64,000 nt of DNA from CAWUFC02 sp963921335 (GTDB lineage Bacteria > Pseudomonadota > Gammaproteobacteria > Pseudomonadales > Halieaceae): positions 620,001 to 684,000 of the forward strand of contig CAWUFC020000001.1 of assembly GCA_963921335.3 (NCBI GenBank), in the 5' to 3' direction. A program made the translations under genes and the position numbers. Below the pieces are notes generated by a model, which saw nothing but the letters and a program-made list of their open reading frames with translations, was not told where the DNA came from and searched no databases. This document shows, piece after piece, positions 7,362 to 16,397 of the stretch; positions within the stretch are counted from its first letter, which is position 1, and each line of letters starts with the position of its first letter.

Positions 7362-7934
7362 ATGTTTGAAGAGTATTTTGGTACCCCCCAGCCGCTGGAT
7401 TTTGACGAATTTGCCAACCACTTGCTGGAGCAGGGCCTGGATTTTTCTCCCTCTCGGGCTCACGGTGCCGTATGTGGTGCGCTGGTCGGCGATGCCGGGC
7501 TGGACGCCGAGACCTGCCTGGCGGTTTTGAGCCAGGCTCTCGAAGTGGATCTGCACGGAGGGCTCGCCGAAGCCAGCACCCGTTTGATACGCGCAACCCT
7601 GGATGCATTGATCGATGAGTCCTTTGATTTCCAGCTGTTCCTTCCCGATGACGAGGTTGCGCTAGAACAGCGCGTGCAGGCCCTGGGGGACTGGTGCAAA
7701 GGCTTTCTTGCCGGATATGCCTTTGTTGTCAGTGAGCCGGGCGGATCGAGTCTGGGCGAGGAAGTCAGCGAGGTGCTGCGCGATGTATCCGCCATTGCCG
7801 AGGCAGAGCTTGATCTGGAGGAAGATGAGGAGGCCTCCGAGAGCGACCTGTTTGAACTGACTGAATACCTGCGTTTTGCCACACTTAACCTGTACCTGGA
7901 CGCTCTCTCTTCAAAAGGTGATTCCGCCCAGTGA
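7362..7934 (+). CDS. ygfB: YgfB/UPF0149 family protein
   Basis: The 190-aa acidic protein matches the YgfB/YecA (UPF0149) family: an N-terminal FEEYFGTPQPLDFDEF block, HGAVCGALVG, a central LPDDEVALEQRVQALGDWCKGFLAG signature and the late SESDLFELTEYLRFATLNLY helix. The molecular role is poorly defined; in Pseudomonas aeruginosa YgfB has been linked to control of beta-lactamase expression. ATG 7362 is chosen over an upstream GTG/ATG because it begins the conserved region. It overlaps ubiH by 4 nt (GTGA). In E. coli pepP comes next; here it is absent. Confidence 0.9.
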   Translation: MFEEYFGTPQPLDFDEFANHLLEQGLDFSPSRAHGAVCGALVGDAGLDAETCLAVLSQALEVDLHGGLAEASTRLIRATLDALIDESFDFQLFLPDDEVALEQRVQALGDWCKGFLAGYAFVVSEPGGSSLGEEVSEVLRDVSAIAEAELDLEEDEEASESDLFELTEYLRFATLNLYLDALSSKGDSAQ

Positions 7935-9175
7935 GCCGCAATGGTTACGACATTGTTATCGTCGGGGGTGGCATGGTGGGTGTCAGTCTTGGGCTACTAC
8001 TCGGGCAGCACCTGCCGTCACGCGCGAAAATTCTGTTACTCGAATCTTTCCCAATGCCTGCAGAAGATGCGGAGTATGCAAGCACTTACTCACCGTCTTT
8101 TGACGCGCGCTCCACAGCCCTCTCAAGGTCCAGCTACCAGATCTATAGTGAGCTGGGCGTTTGGCAGGAACTGCGCAAGCGGGCCTGCCCGATCGAGAGT
8201 ATTCATGTCTCCGAGCGTGGACGCTTCGGCAGTACCCTGATGCAGGCCAGTGAGCAGGGCTGGGATGCCCTGGGCCATGTTATTGAAAACGCCTGGTTGG
8301 GCCACGCCCTGATCCAGGCGCTGTATCGACAGAATCGAGCACAGATGCAAAGCCCGGCCCGCGTAGTGAGCGCCCAGGCCAATGATGCGGGGTACGAACT
8401 GGGCCTTGAGTCCGGCGAGGCGGTGCAGGCTCGCTTACTCATCGTGGCGGATGGCGCTGACTCGGGTCTACGTGACTTGCTCGGCATTGATGCAGCGCGC
8501 CACCGCTATGGTGACTGCGCTGTGATTGGCAATATTGCTCATGAGCAATCTCATGGCGGCCGTGCTTTTGAGCGCTTTACCGATCAGGGTCCGTTGGCCA
8601 TGTTGCCGTTGCTGGACGACGAATCCGGTCAGCACCGCAGTGCCCTGGTCTGGACCTTGCCACCTGAACTGGCTGAGGCCCGCCTGGCGGATTCGGAATC
8701 TGATTTCCTGGATGCCCTGCAGGATCGTTTTGGCTACCGATTGGGTCAGTTGCAGCAGGTGGGGGAGCGCAGCAGTTACCCGCTCTCGTTGGTGCAGGCC
8801 AGTGAACAGGTACGCCAGAACCTGGTGGTACTCGGTAATGCCGCGCATGCCCTGCATCCGGTGGCGGGTCAGGGTTTTAATCTGGCTTTGCGAGACTGCG
8901 ATGCGCTGGTCAGGGTGTTGGCTGGTGAGCCGGCAGAGAGCTGGGGCGAGTTAGCGCTGTTGGAGACTTATCATGAAGGTCAGCTCGGCGATCAACAGCG
9001 AACCGTTCAGTTCAGCGACAAACTCCCGGGGCTATTCAGTCATCGCGACAGGGCATTGACCGGTTTGCGAGATCTGGGTTTGTTCGCACTGGATCTCAGC
9101 CCTGGCCTAAAGCGGGAATTCGTCGCCCACACCGCGGGAGTCGCGGCCCTGAACCGAGGACGTGATCGTGCCTGA
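7931..9175 (+). CDS. ubiH: 2-octaprenyl-6-methoxyphenol hydroxylase
   Basis: UbiH is a class A flavin monooxygenase hydroxylating C1 of the ubiquinone ring. The 414 aa show the N-terminal ADP-binding motif VIVGGGMVGVSLG, the central RLLIVADGADSGLRDLLG (DG motif) and the second FAD motif LGNAAHALHPVAGQGFNLALRD. The start is a GTG whose TGA overlaps the ygfB stop. Assignment as UbiH rather than UbiI rests on order (ygfB-ubiH-ubiI as in E. coli) and the SFDARSTALS block. Its stop overlaps the start region of the next hydroxylase, indicating coupled translation. Confidence 0.92.
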   Translation: MSRNGYDIVIVGGGMVGVSLGLLLGQHLPSRAKILLLESFPMPAEDAEYASTYSPSFDARSTALSRSSYQIYSELGVWQELRKRACPIESIHVSERGRFGSTLMQASEQGWDALGHVIENAWLGHALIQALYRQNRAQMQSPARVVSAQANDAGYELGLESGEAVQARLLIVADGADSGLRDLLGIDAARHRYGDCAVIGNIAHEQSHGGRAFERFTDQGPLAMLPLLDDESGQHRSALVWTLPPELAEARLADSESDFLDALQDRFGYRLGQLQQVGERSSYPLSLVQASEQVRQNLVVLGNAAHALHPVAGQGFNLALRDCDALVRVLAGEPAESWGELALLETYHEGQLGDQQRTVQFSDKLPGLFSHRDRALTGLRDLGLFALDLSPGLKREFVAHTAGVAALNRGRDRA

Positions 9176-10382
9176 GGCGAACCTGGAGTTTGATATCGTG
9201 ATTGTCGGCGCCGGTATCGCCGGGTCGGCTCTCGCCTGCACGCTGCAGGAAACCGATTACCGCATTGCACTGGTGGAAGCACAGCCCTTGCGGGGCGCAG
9301 AACCGATCGACGAGGGGCTGTCGGGGTTTGATGCCCGAGTCAGTGCGATTACGCCGGCGTCCCAGCGTTTGTTTGAATCCATGGGTGTGTGGCAGGGCAT
9401 CGTCGCCCAGCGGGCATGCCCGTATCAGCACATGAGCGTCTGGGATGGAGAAGGCACCGGTCGCATTGAGTTCGATGCTGGCGAAGTGGGGGCTCCGGTG
9501 CTCGGCCATATTATTGAGAACCGGGTAATTACCGGCGCGCTCGCAGAATCTATCCAAACTGCCGGGCGCGTCAGTTTGTTTAATCCCGCCCGAGTGGCAG
9601 ACCTGTCCTGGCAGGATGAGCAGGGCATGCTGGAGCTTGAAGATGGTCGGGTATTGCGAGCCGGTTTGCTGGTCGCTGCCGATGGCGCCCTGTCGCGGAT
9701 GCGGGAACTCGGTGAATTCCGCACGCGCGAGTGGGATTACGATCAGCATGCGCTGGTCTGTACCGTCGCCACGGAAAAGCCACACCAGCAAACCGCCTAC
9801 CAGCGATTTATCAGCAGTGGACCGCTGGCATTCCTGCCACTGCCCGACAGTGATTCCCAACACCATTGTTCTATTGTGTGGTCGCTGGACAGCGATCAGG
9901 TCGACGCCATTAAGGGACTCGACGACGAGGCATTCTGCAATGAGCTGGGCCAGGCCTTTGAGCATGTGCTCGGTCGGGTTCTGGCGGCCTCTCCGCGGTT
10001 CGCCTTTCCCCTGAGCCAGCGCCACGCTGTCGATTATGTGCGCACGGGTTTGGCGCTTGTTGGCGATGCAGCGCATACCATTCATCCGCTGGCGGGGCAG
10101 GGCATCAACCTGGGATTACAGGACGTCGCCGTCCTCTCCGAAGAGCTGCAAGCTGCGCTTGCCTGTGGCGAAGCTCCCGGCAATCTCGATCTGCTGCGCC
10201 GTTACCAGCGCCAGCGCAAAGGTGACAATCTGCTGATGATGAGTGCCATGGAGGGCTTCAAGCGACTGTTTGGTGAGCAGGCGCTGCCACTGAGAGTCTT
10301 GCGCGGTATCGGCATGCAACTGGCAGACCGGGCGGGCCCGGTAAAACAGGAACTGATGCGACGAGCCATGGGACTGAGCTGA
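9168..10382 (+). CDS. ubiI: 2-octaprenylphenol hydroxylase
   Basis: UbiI (VisC) hydroxylates C5 of the ubiquinone ring. The 404-aa paralogue of the preceding protein has VIVGAGIAGSALACTL, GFDARVSAITPASQRLF, LLVAADGALSRMREL and GDAAHTIHPLAGQGINLGLQD. I place the start at GTG 9168 because GAGG at 9156-9159 is 8 nt upstream; GTG 9162 is also possible. It overlaps ubiH by 8 nt. The pair being adjacent to ygfB and gcvH matches E. coli order except for missing genes. Confidence 0.92.
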   Translation: MPEANLEFDIVIVGAGIAGSALACTLQETDYRIALVEAQPLRGAEPIDEGLSGFDARVSAITPASQRLFESMGVWQGIVAQRACPYQHMSVWDGEGTGRIEFDAGEVGAPVLGHIIENRVITGALAESIQTAGRVSLFNPARVADLSWQDEQGMLELEDGRVLRAGLLVAADGALSRMRELGEFRTREWDYDQHALVCTVATEKPHQQTAYQRFISSGPLAFLPLPDSDSQHHCSIVWSLDSDQVDAIKGLDDEAFCNELGQAFEHVLGRVLAASPRFAFPLSQRHAVDYVRTGLALVGDAAHTIHPLAGQGINLGLQDVAVLSEELQAALACGEAPGNLDLLRRYQRQRKGDNLLMMSAMEGFKRLFGEQALPLRVLRGIGMQLADRAGPVKQELMRRAMGLS

Positions 10383-10461
10383 TCCCCGGCAATTGTTTTT
10401 ACTATCGGTCGGGGTAAACTGTGCGCCTGCCAGCAACCGGCCATCGATGAGGAATAACCCA

Positions 10462-10854
10462 ATGAGCAACACACCCGCTGAACTCAAGTACGCCAGCAGC
10501 CATGAATGGGCCCGTCTTGAAGAGGACGGCACAGTGACTGTGGGTATTAGTGATCACGCCCAGGATGCCCTGGGTGATGTGGTGTTTGTAGAATTGCCGG
10601 ACACTGGCGCGCAGGTCGCTGCGGGTGACGAGGTTGCGGTGGTCGAATCGGTAAAAGCCGCCTCAGACATATATGCGCCCGTCGCCGGTGAAGTCATTGC
10701 CATCAACGATGCGCTGGAAGATGCACCGGAAACCATTAACAGTGATCCTTACCAGGATGGTTGGTTCTTTAAGCTACAGCCCAATGATGCAGATGAGCTT
10801 GGCAAGCTTTTGAGTGCAGAGGCATACGACGCACAGTGTGCTGAAGAATCCTGA
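10462..10854 (+). CDS. gcvH: Glycine cleavage system H protein
   Basis: GcvH carries the lipoyl arm that shuttles the aminomethyl group between GcvP, GcvT and the Lpd protein. The 130 aa have the hammerhead fold sequence, SSHEWARLEEDG at the start, and the lipoylation site Lys65 in VVESVKAASDIYAPV, with DPYQDGWFFKL near the end. GAGGA at 10449-10453 serves ATG 10462. In E. coli gcvT and gcvP flank it; here it stands alone between ubiI and rlmI, so the other subunits must be elsewhere, or GcvH acts only in lipoyl transfer. No glycine-riboswitch-like leader was seen in the 79 bp upstream. Confidence 0.95.
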   Translation: MSNTPAELKYASSHEWARLEEDGTVTVGISDHAQDALGDVVFVELPDTGAQVAAGDEVAVVESVKAASDIYAPVAGEVIAINDALEDAPETINSDPYQDGWFFKLQPNDADELGKLLSAEAYDAQCAEES

Positions 10855-12037
10855 TTTATGGCTGCGTAAAGGTGCCGACCGGCGCCTGCGCGCCGGACAT
10901 TGCTGGATCTACAGCAATGAAGTCGACACCAAGCAATCCCCTTTAAAGACACTCCATGCGGGACAGCTGGTCAACGTTCGTGCGGCCTGTGGTGATTTAC
11001 TGTGCAGCGCCTATGCCGAACCTGATTCCCTGATCTGCGCACATCGCTTGAGCGCTTCAGCTGACGTGACGGTAGATGCTTCTTTTTTTCGCCACCGCCT
11101 ACAGGTCGCGCTGGCTTTGCGCGAGGCTCAGTACCCGGATCGCTGCTATCGACTGATCTATGGCGATAGTGATGACCTCTCCGGGTTGGTCATTGATCGG
11201 TTTAATGATTACCTGGTCGTACAGGCCAATACCGCAGGGGCCGAGAAATTTGTCCCGGCCCTGACAGACGCACTGATCGCATTACTCGAGCCACGCGGCA
11301 TTTTGCTGCGCAACGACAGCCGCAGCCGTCGCCAGCAGGGGCTCGAAGACGGCATCAGCTGCGTTTACGGCGAGGTGCCTGAGGCGGTTGAATTACGGGA
11401 AAACGGGGTACGTTTTTTGGCGCCGGTTCGAGGTGGCCAGAAAACCGGCTGGTTCTATGACCACCGCGATAACCGTGCCTTGCTGAGACCCTGGGTCGTA
11501 GGTCGGCGGGTGCTGGATGTGTATTCTTACATCGGCGGCTGGGGCGTGCAGGCCGCTGCTTTCGGCGCCAGCGAGGTGACGCTACTAGACAGCTCTGCCT
11601 TTGCGCTTGAGCAGGCGATGGCGAATGCAGAGCTCAACGGGGTCGCTGACAAAGTCAGCAGCTGTCAGGGTCAGGCCACCGACGAAATGAGCCGCATGCA
11701 TGGATCCGGGGAATTGTTCGATGTGGTGATTCTCGATCCCCCGGCTTTTATTCCGCGCAAGCGCGACCTGGGTAAGGGCCGCAAGGCCTATCGCCGTATT
11801 AATGAGCTGGGCATGAAGCTACTAAAGCCGGGTGGTCTGTTGGTGTCGGGCTCCTGTTTCATGCACTTGCCGGAAGCAGACCTGATCGAGGCCGCGCAGG
11901 GCGCAGCCCAGCGCTGTCAGCGTCGGGCCAGGGTGATTGCCACGGGGCGCCAGGGTGGTGACCACCCACTGCATCCAGCTATTCCTGAAACGCGTTATCT
12001 GAAAGCAATTTACAGCAGAATTACTGCCGCAGACTGA
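10838..12037 (+). CDS. rlmI: 23S rRNA m5C1962 methyltransferase
   Basis: RlmI methylates C1962 of 23S rRNA using SAM. The ~399-aa protein has an N-terminal PUA-like domain (GADRRLRAGHCWIYSNEVD), a central EEHEE-like region, and a Rossmann methyltransferase domain with VLDVYSYIGGWGVQAAAFGA (SAM), DVVILDPPAF, and the catalytic-type Cys in VSGSCFMHLP. I prefer GTG 10838, which starts just before the conserved NPDLWLRKG; GTG 10814 is the alternative. Either start overlaps gcvH by at least 17 nt. It overlaps the converging HAD gene by 17 nt at the 3' end. Confidence 0.9.
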   Translation: MLKNPDLWLRKGADRRLRAGHCWIYSNEVDTKQSPLKTLHAGQLVNVRAACGDLLCSAYAEPDSLICAHRLSASADVTVDASFFRHRLQVALALREAQYPDRCYRLIYGDSDDLSGLVIDRFNDYLVVQANTAGAEKFVPALTDALIALLEPRGILLRNDSRSRRQQGLEDGISCVYGEVPEAVELRENGVRFLAPVRGGQKTGWFYDHRDNRALLRPWVVGRRVLDVYSYIGGWGVQAAAFGASEVTLLDSSAFALEQAMANAELNGVADKVSSCQGQATDEMSRMHGSGELFDVVILDPPAFIPRKRDLGKGRKAYRRINELGMKLLKPGGLLVSGSCFMHLPEADLIEAAQGAAQRCQRRARVIATGRQGGDHPLHPAIPETRYLKAIYSRITAAD

Positions 12038-12677
12038 TAACCTGCCAGTCCTGTTCAGCTGCGAAGCGGGCCAGCTTTTCGTCCGGGTCGACCGCCACAG
12101 CCCTACCCACTGCTCGCATCAGTGGAATGTCGTTGTGCGAATCACTGTAGAAGACGGCATCTGCCATGCGCGATTCATCTCCTCCCAGCCAATCCATTAA
12201 ACGAGTGATCTTGCCCTCTGCGTAACTGGGCACGCCTGCGGCGTTGCCGGTATAGCGACCGTCGACGATCTCGCCCTCGCTGGCGATCAGGGCCTCAATG
12301 CCAAAGCGCTTCACGATCGGTTCTGCAATAAAACGGTTGGTGGCGGTAATCACCAGCAATTCATCGCCCTGTCGGCGATGTTCATCCACCAGGGCCTGGC
12401 TGGCCGGCAACAGCATGGCCTCGATTTTTTCCTGCATAAACTGCTGGTGCCAGTGGGCGATTGTTGCCGGGTCCTGTCCCACAAGCGGTGACAGGGCGTG
12501 GCGGAGGTAGGCGTGGATATCCAGCTGCCCAGCCTGGTAGTCGGCGTAAAAGGCATCATTGTTTCGCCTGAACTCTTCGGCATCGACCAGCCCGGTTTCG
12601 CAGGCATACTCGCCCCAGGCGTGGTCGCTGTCGCCGCCCAGCAAGGTGTTATCCAGATCAAATATTGCCAGCGCCAT
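12021..12677 (-). CDS. HAD-IB family phosphatase (SerB-like)
   Basis: This 218-aa HAD hydrolase has motif I FDLDNTLLGGDSD (the first Asp is the nucleophile), motif II VITATNRF, Lys in AEGKITRL, and motif III/IV FYSDSHNDIPLM. The family dephosphorylates small phosphate esters; this subgroup sits next to rppH and ptsP in Pseudomonas and some members act on histidinol phosphate or phosphoserine. The substrate is not evident here. ATG 12677 begins directly before the motif-I strand (MALAIFDLD). It is divergent from rppH. Confidence 0.88.
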   Translation of the reverse strand: MALAIFDLDNTLLGGDSDHAWGEYACETGLVDAEEFRRNNDAFYADYQAGQLDIHAYLRHALSPLVGQDPATIAHWHQQFMQEKIEAMLLPASQALVDEHRRQGDELLVITATNRFIAEPIVKRFGIEALIASEGEIVDGRYTGNAAGVPSYAEGKITRLMDWLGGDESRMADAVFYSDSHNDIPLMRAVGRAVAVDPDEKLARFAAEQDWQVISLRQ

Positions 12678-12799
12678 AAGCCCCCCTTGATATGCGCGGT
12701 GCAGCATAGCCAAGCCAGCAACGGCAGTAAATTGTGTCGTCGCCAAAAAGTGTGGAACAATAGAAAGTTCGTGTTTTTGATTGATAGCAGCGGTTTCCA

Positions 12800-13288
12800 A
12801 TGATCGACAGCGACGGCTTTCGTCCCAACGTGGGCATTATTCTGGCGAACGATCAGGGCCAGTTGCTGTGGGCTCGCCGCATTGGCCAGGATGCCTGGCA
12901 GTTTCCGCAGGGTGGCATCAGTAAGGGTGAGAGCCCTGAGGACGCACTCTACCGGGAGCTTCACGAGGAGGTTGGTTTGCGCCCCGAGCATGTGGATGTG
13001 ATTGCCTGCACTCGCGGCTGGCTGCGTTATCGCCTGCCCGAGCGTTATATACGCAAAGGCCAAAAGCCGCTGTGCATCGGCCAGAAGCAAAAATGGTTTT
13101 TGCTGCGTATGTTGGCCGATGACGGAGATATCAGCTTCGACCAGGGTGACAAACCCGAGTTCGACAGCTGGCGCTGGGTGAGTTACTGGTACCCCCTTTC
13201 CCAGGTCATTCCCTTCAAACGCGAGGTTTATCGCAGCGCCCTGAAGGAACTGCTCAATCCTCTCGCCAAAATGAACGCCGCGGGCTAG
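12800..13288 (+). CDS. rppH: RNA pyrophosphohydrolase
   Basis: RppH removes pyrophosphate from 5'-triphosphorylated mRNA, starting RNase E-dependent decay. The 162 aa begin MIDSDGFRPNVGIIL and contain the complete Nudix box from Gly38 (GGISKGESPEDALYRELHEE, then VGL), with RYRLPERYIR and GQKQKWFLLR, both typical of RppH. The gene lies 9 nt upstream of ptsP, the conserved Pseudomonas arrangement, so the two are probably cotranscribed. Confidence 0.97.
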   Translation: MIDSDGFRPNVGIILANDQGQLLWARRIGQDAWQFPQGGISKGESPEDALYRELHEEVGLRPEHVDVIACTRGWLRYRLPERYIRKGQKPLCIGQKQKWFLLRMLADDGDISFDQGDKPEFDSWRWVSYWYPLSQVIPFKREVYRSALKELLNPLAKMNAAG

Positions 13289-13297
13289 GTCACAATC

Positions 13298-15565
13298 ATG
13301 CTGGATATGCTGCGCAACATCGTGCAGGAGGTGAACACCGCTGAAGACCTCGCCAGCGCACTGCAGATCATTGTGCACCGGGTACGCGACGCTATGGGCA
13401 CAGAGGTTTGCTCGGTGTATATGCGCGACCCCGGTAGTGGGCGTTATGTATTTCGTGCAACAGAAGGGCTAAACCCGGAGCAGGCAGGGCAGGTGAGCCT
13501 GGCGGCTGGCGAGGGCCTTGTCGGGCAGGTAGCTGAGCGCGAGGAGCCTCTTAACCTTGAGAACGCGACCTCGCACCCCAGCTTTCGCCTGATCGAAGGT
13601 ATTGGCGAAGAAACCTTCAGCGCATTTTTGGGCGTGCCTATTATTCACCAGCGTGAAGTGCTGGGCGTGTTGGTGGTGCAGCAGGCCGAGCAACGCCGTT
13701 TTGACGAGAGCGAAGAGGCGTTTCTGGTCACCATGTCGGCCCAACTGGCCGGGGTGATCGCCCACGCCAGGGTGACAGGGTCGGTTGCTGTTGACCTGTC
13801 TACCGCTACCGCCCCCGCCAGCAGCAAAGTGAAGGGTATTGCCGGCGCGCCTGGTATTGCCATGGGTCGTGCTGTGGTGGTGTCCCCGGTAGCGGACCTG
13901 TACGCGGTGCCTGATCGCAAAGTGGAAGATCGGCGCGGCGAATTGCGGGCCTTTAAAAAAGCACTGGTCGCGGTGCGTTCGGATATCGAGCAGGTTGCCG
14001 AGCAGCTCAGCGGTAAGCTCAATCCGGAAGATCATGCGCTGTTCGATGTGTATTTGCGCATTCTTGATGACGCGACAATCGGCACTGAAGTGGCGAGCCG
14101 CATTAAAGCCGGGCAGTGGGCCCAGGGTGCTCTGAGCCAGGTGATGATTGAGCACATCAAACACTTTGAGTCGATGGAGCACAGTTACCTGCGTGAGCGG
14201 GCGGTCGATGTCAAAGACCTGGGCACCCGGGTGCTGGCTTATCTGCAGGCGTCGGACCCGGCGCAGATGGACTATCCCGATAACACCATTTTGGTGGGAG
14301 AAGAACTGACCGCGTCGGTGTTGGGCGAGATCGCTCCGGACAAGCTGGTCGGGATTATCTCGGTGAAAGGGTCGGGCAATTCCCATGTTGCGATACTGGC
14401 CCGGGCCATGGGTGTGCCCACAGTGATGGGTGCGGTTGATCTGCCCTATACCCGTTTACAAGACCGCGAGTTGATTATCGATGGCTACTGCGGCGAGGTG
14501 CATCTGAATCCCGGCGCAGAGCTGCGCGATCGATTCGCTACCGTCATGGCTGAAGACGAAGCTCTCTCGGCAGACCTCGAATCGCTGCGGGATGTGCGCT
14601 GCGAAACCAGTGATGGCGCGCATCTGCCTCTGTGGGTCAATACCGGTTTGATGGCGGATGTGGCCCGTTCCCTCGATCAGGGTGCCGAGGGTGTCGGGCT
14701 GTATCGTACCGAAGTGCCGTTTCTGTTGCGTGAGCGGTTCCCCAGTGAGGAAGAACAACGCCAGATCTACCGCAGCCAGTTGGAGGCCTTTGCGCCCAAA
14801 CCTGTGACCATGCGTACGCTGGATATTGGGGGGGACAAAGCGCTGCCCTATTTTCCAATCGAGGAAGAAAACCCGTTTCTGGGATGGCGCGGGATTCGCG
14901 TGACCCTGGATCACCCTGAGATTCTGCTGGTGCAGACCCGCGCGATGATCAAGGCCAGTGAGGGACTTGATAACCTGCGCATCATGTTGCCCATGGTCAG
15001 TAATGTCGGCGAGCTGGATGAAGCTATCGAGTTTATTTCTCGTGCCCATGCTGAAATTGTGGATGAGGGCAATGACGTCAAAATGCCGCCGATTGGCGTG
15101 ATGGTGGAGGTGCCTGCTGCCGTTTACCAGGCGGCTGAACTGGCCAAGCGCGCAGATTTTCTGTCGGTGGGCAGTAACGACCTGACCCAGTACCTGCTCG
15201 CGGTGGATCGTAACAACGCCCGCGTCGCCGATCTATATCACGCCTACCACCCGGCGGTGTTACGAGCCCTGCAGCATGTGGCTGACGCCGCCCATGGTGA
15301 GGGCAAACAGGTCAGTATCTGCGGTGAACTGGCGGGCGACCCGCTGGCGGCGGCGCTGTTATTAGGCATGGGTTATGACGCCCTGTCGATGAACGCCACC
15401 ACACTCACCAGAATCAAAAAAGCGGTGCAGACCATCAGCACTGAAGATGCCCGCTCTGTCCTGGCAGAGGCGATGACCCTTGACGATACCCATGCCGTTT
15501 ATAAACGCATGGAGCAGTTCATGCTGGACCGGGGGCTCGCAGGCTTCCTGCACGCACCACTTTAA
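13298..15565 (+). CDS. ptsP: PEP-dependent phosphotransferase enzyme I-Ntr
   Basis: PtsP (EI-Ntr) takes phosphate from PEP and passes it to NPr in the regulatory nitrogen PTS. The 755 aa comprise an N-terminal GAF domain (about 1-160, starting MLDMLRNIVQEVNTAEDL), which binds glutamine/2-oxoglutarate in E. coli, an EI N-terminal domain with active His363 in GSGNSHVAILARAMG, and the PEP-binding TIM barrel (GLYRTEVPFL, MRTLDIGGDKALPYF, SICGELAGDP). Length matches E. coli PtsP (748). The partner genes ptsO/ptsN are not in the window. Confidence 0.96.
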   Translation: MLDMLRNIVQEVNTAEDLASALQIIVHRVRDAMGTEVCSVYMRDPGSGRYVFRATEGLNPEQAGQVSLAAGEGLVGQVAEREEPLNLENATSHPSFRLIEGIGEETFSAFLGVPIIHQREVLGVLVVQQAEQRRFDESEEAFLVTMSAQLAGVIAHARVTGSVAVDLSTATAPASSKVKGIAGAPGIAMGRAVVVSPVADLYAVPDRKVEDRRGELRAFKKALVAVRSDIEQVAEQLSGKLNPEDHALFDVYLRILDDATIGTEVASRIKAGQWAQGALSQVMIEHIKHFESMEHSYLRERAVDVKDLGTRVLAYLQASDPAQMDYPDNTILVGEELTASVLGEIAPDKLVGIISVKGSGNSHVAILARAMGVPTVMGAVDLPYTRLQDRELIIDGYCGEVHLNPGAELRDRFATVMAEDEALSADLESLRDVRCETSDGAHLPLWVNTGLMADVARSLDQGAEGVGLYRTEVPFLLRERFPSEEEQRQIYRSQLEAFAPKPVTMRTLDIGGDKALPYFPIEEENPFLGWRGIRVTLDHPEILLVQTRAMIKASEGLDNLRIMLPMVSNVGELDEAIEFISRAHAEIVDEGNDVKMPPIGVMVEVPAAVYQAAELAKRADFLSVGSNDLTQYLLAVDRNNARVADLYHAYHPAVLRALQHVADAAHGEGKQVSICGELAGDPLAAALLLGMGYDALSMNATTLTRIKKAVQTISTEDARSVLAEAMTLDDTHAVYKRMEQFMLDRGLAGFLHAPL

Positions 15566-15571
15566 GCGGCG

Positions 15572-16327
15572 TCACGGCCAGTCGAATTCGGTGCTGCCGA
15601 TACTGACTCCGCCCGCACCGAATCGTTCTTCCCGAAACCTGATGCTGCCATCGTTGGCCAACAGCAGGCTGCTGGCTGCGCGCGTCCCGTAATCGTCGGA
15701 GACAATGAACTGGGGTGACAGCATGCGCTCTAACTCGAGGCCGACTCCAGTGTCCGGCAACTCAGTGTCTGCTTCGATCTGGCGCCGGGCCACTGTGGAC
15801 TGCAATTGTTCGGTTGTCGGCGGTTCTGCGAGTGCGAGTTGCAGTGCCTGTTTAGCCCTGTTGACCTTGGGCCAGGGGGTATCCAGTAGCGCGTTGCTGA
15901 GACCGTAGACTCCGGGCTGAAGCATTTGCACGCCACCCTCAATATTTGACAGGTAAGCCAGCTCGCCGTCGCTGCCCACCAACAGGTTAAAGCCCGCGTA
16001 CTCGCCACCGTTTTCAGAGAGACCTTGCAAATAATCCCTGGGGCTCATCTCCCCGCGCAGGAAGTCCAGTGTCAGCAGCCCGCGAGAACGAGGGTTTTCG
16101 GGAGTGGTCGGTGGATTGCGATGATTGGTGATCGCAGCGAAACGTCCCTTGCGGGTGACTCCCAGCCAGGTGCCGCCGGCCTCAAGATCCTGCCCGGCGA
16201 CCAAGTCATGCTGATCTGGCCACCACTGTGCATCACGGGTGGGGCGAGCGTAGTGTTCGTCCCGGTTGGCTGCCACCAGCAGTGGATAGTCCGGGTGCAT
16301 TTGATGGGCAAAAACAATCAGGCACAT
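15572..16327 (-). CDS. NRDE (TANGO2) family protein
   Basis: This 251-aa protein opens MCLIVFAHQMHPDYPLLVAANRDE, where Cys2 and the NRDE motif (21-24) define the family. Cys2 after Met removal is the hallmark of N-terminal nucleophile-like folds. The family is named for TANGO2; the eukaryotic protein is linked to lipid/haem handling, while the bacterial role is unsettled. Further family blocks are AGQDLEAGGTWLGVTRKGRFAA-type (about 43-65) and GLSNALLDTPWPKV. It sits alone between ptsP and lgt on the opposite strand. Confidence 0.85.
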   Translation of the reverse strand: MCLIVFAHQMHPDYPLLVAANRDEHYARPTRDAQWWPDQHDLVAGQDLEAGGTWLGVTRKGRFAAITNHRNPPTTPENPRSRGLLTLDFLRGEMSPRDYLQGLSENGGEYAGFNLLVGSDGELAYLSNIEGGVQMLQPGVYGLSNALLDTPWPKVNRAKQALQLALAEPPTTEQLQSTVARRQIEADTELPDTGVGLELERMLSPQFIVSDDYGTRAASSLLLANDGSIRFREERFGAGGVSIGSTEFDWP

Positions 16328-16397
16328 GGTGTTTCATTGTGAAAGTGTCTGGGCTGGCAGATAATACACGTTTTCACGCTGCTCGCATGGGAGCACG

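Noticed and set aside
9096..10085. 329-codon minus-strand frame opposite ubiI
   Set aside because: Shadow of a well-supported flavin monooxygenase gene.
10383..10461. Glycine riboswitch upstream of gcvH
   Set aside because: Only 79 nt between genes, with no tandem aptamer-like conserved core.
12350..13378. 342-codon minus-strand frame across rppH and the HAD gene
   Set aside because: It overlaps two certain genes and encodes no recognisable motif.
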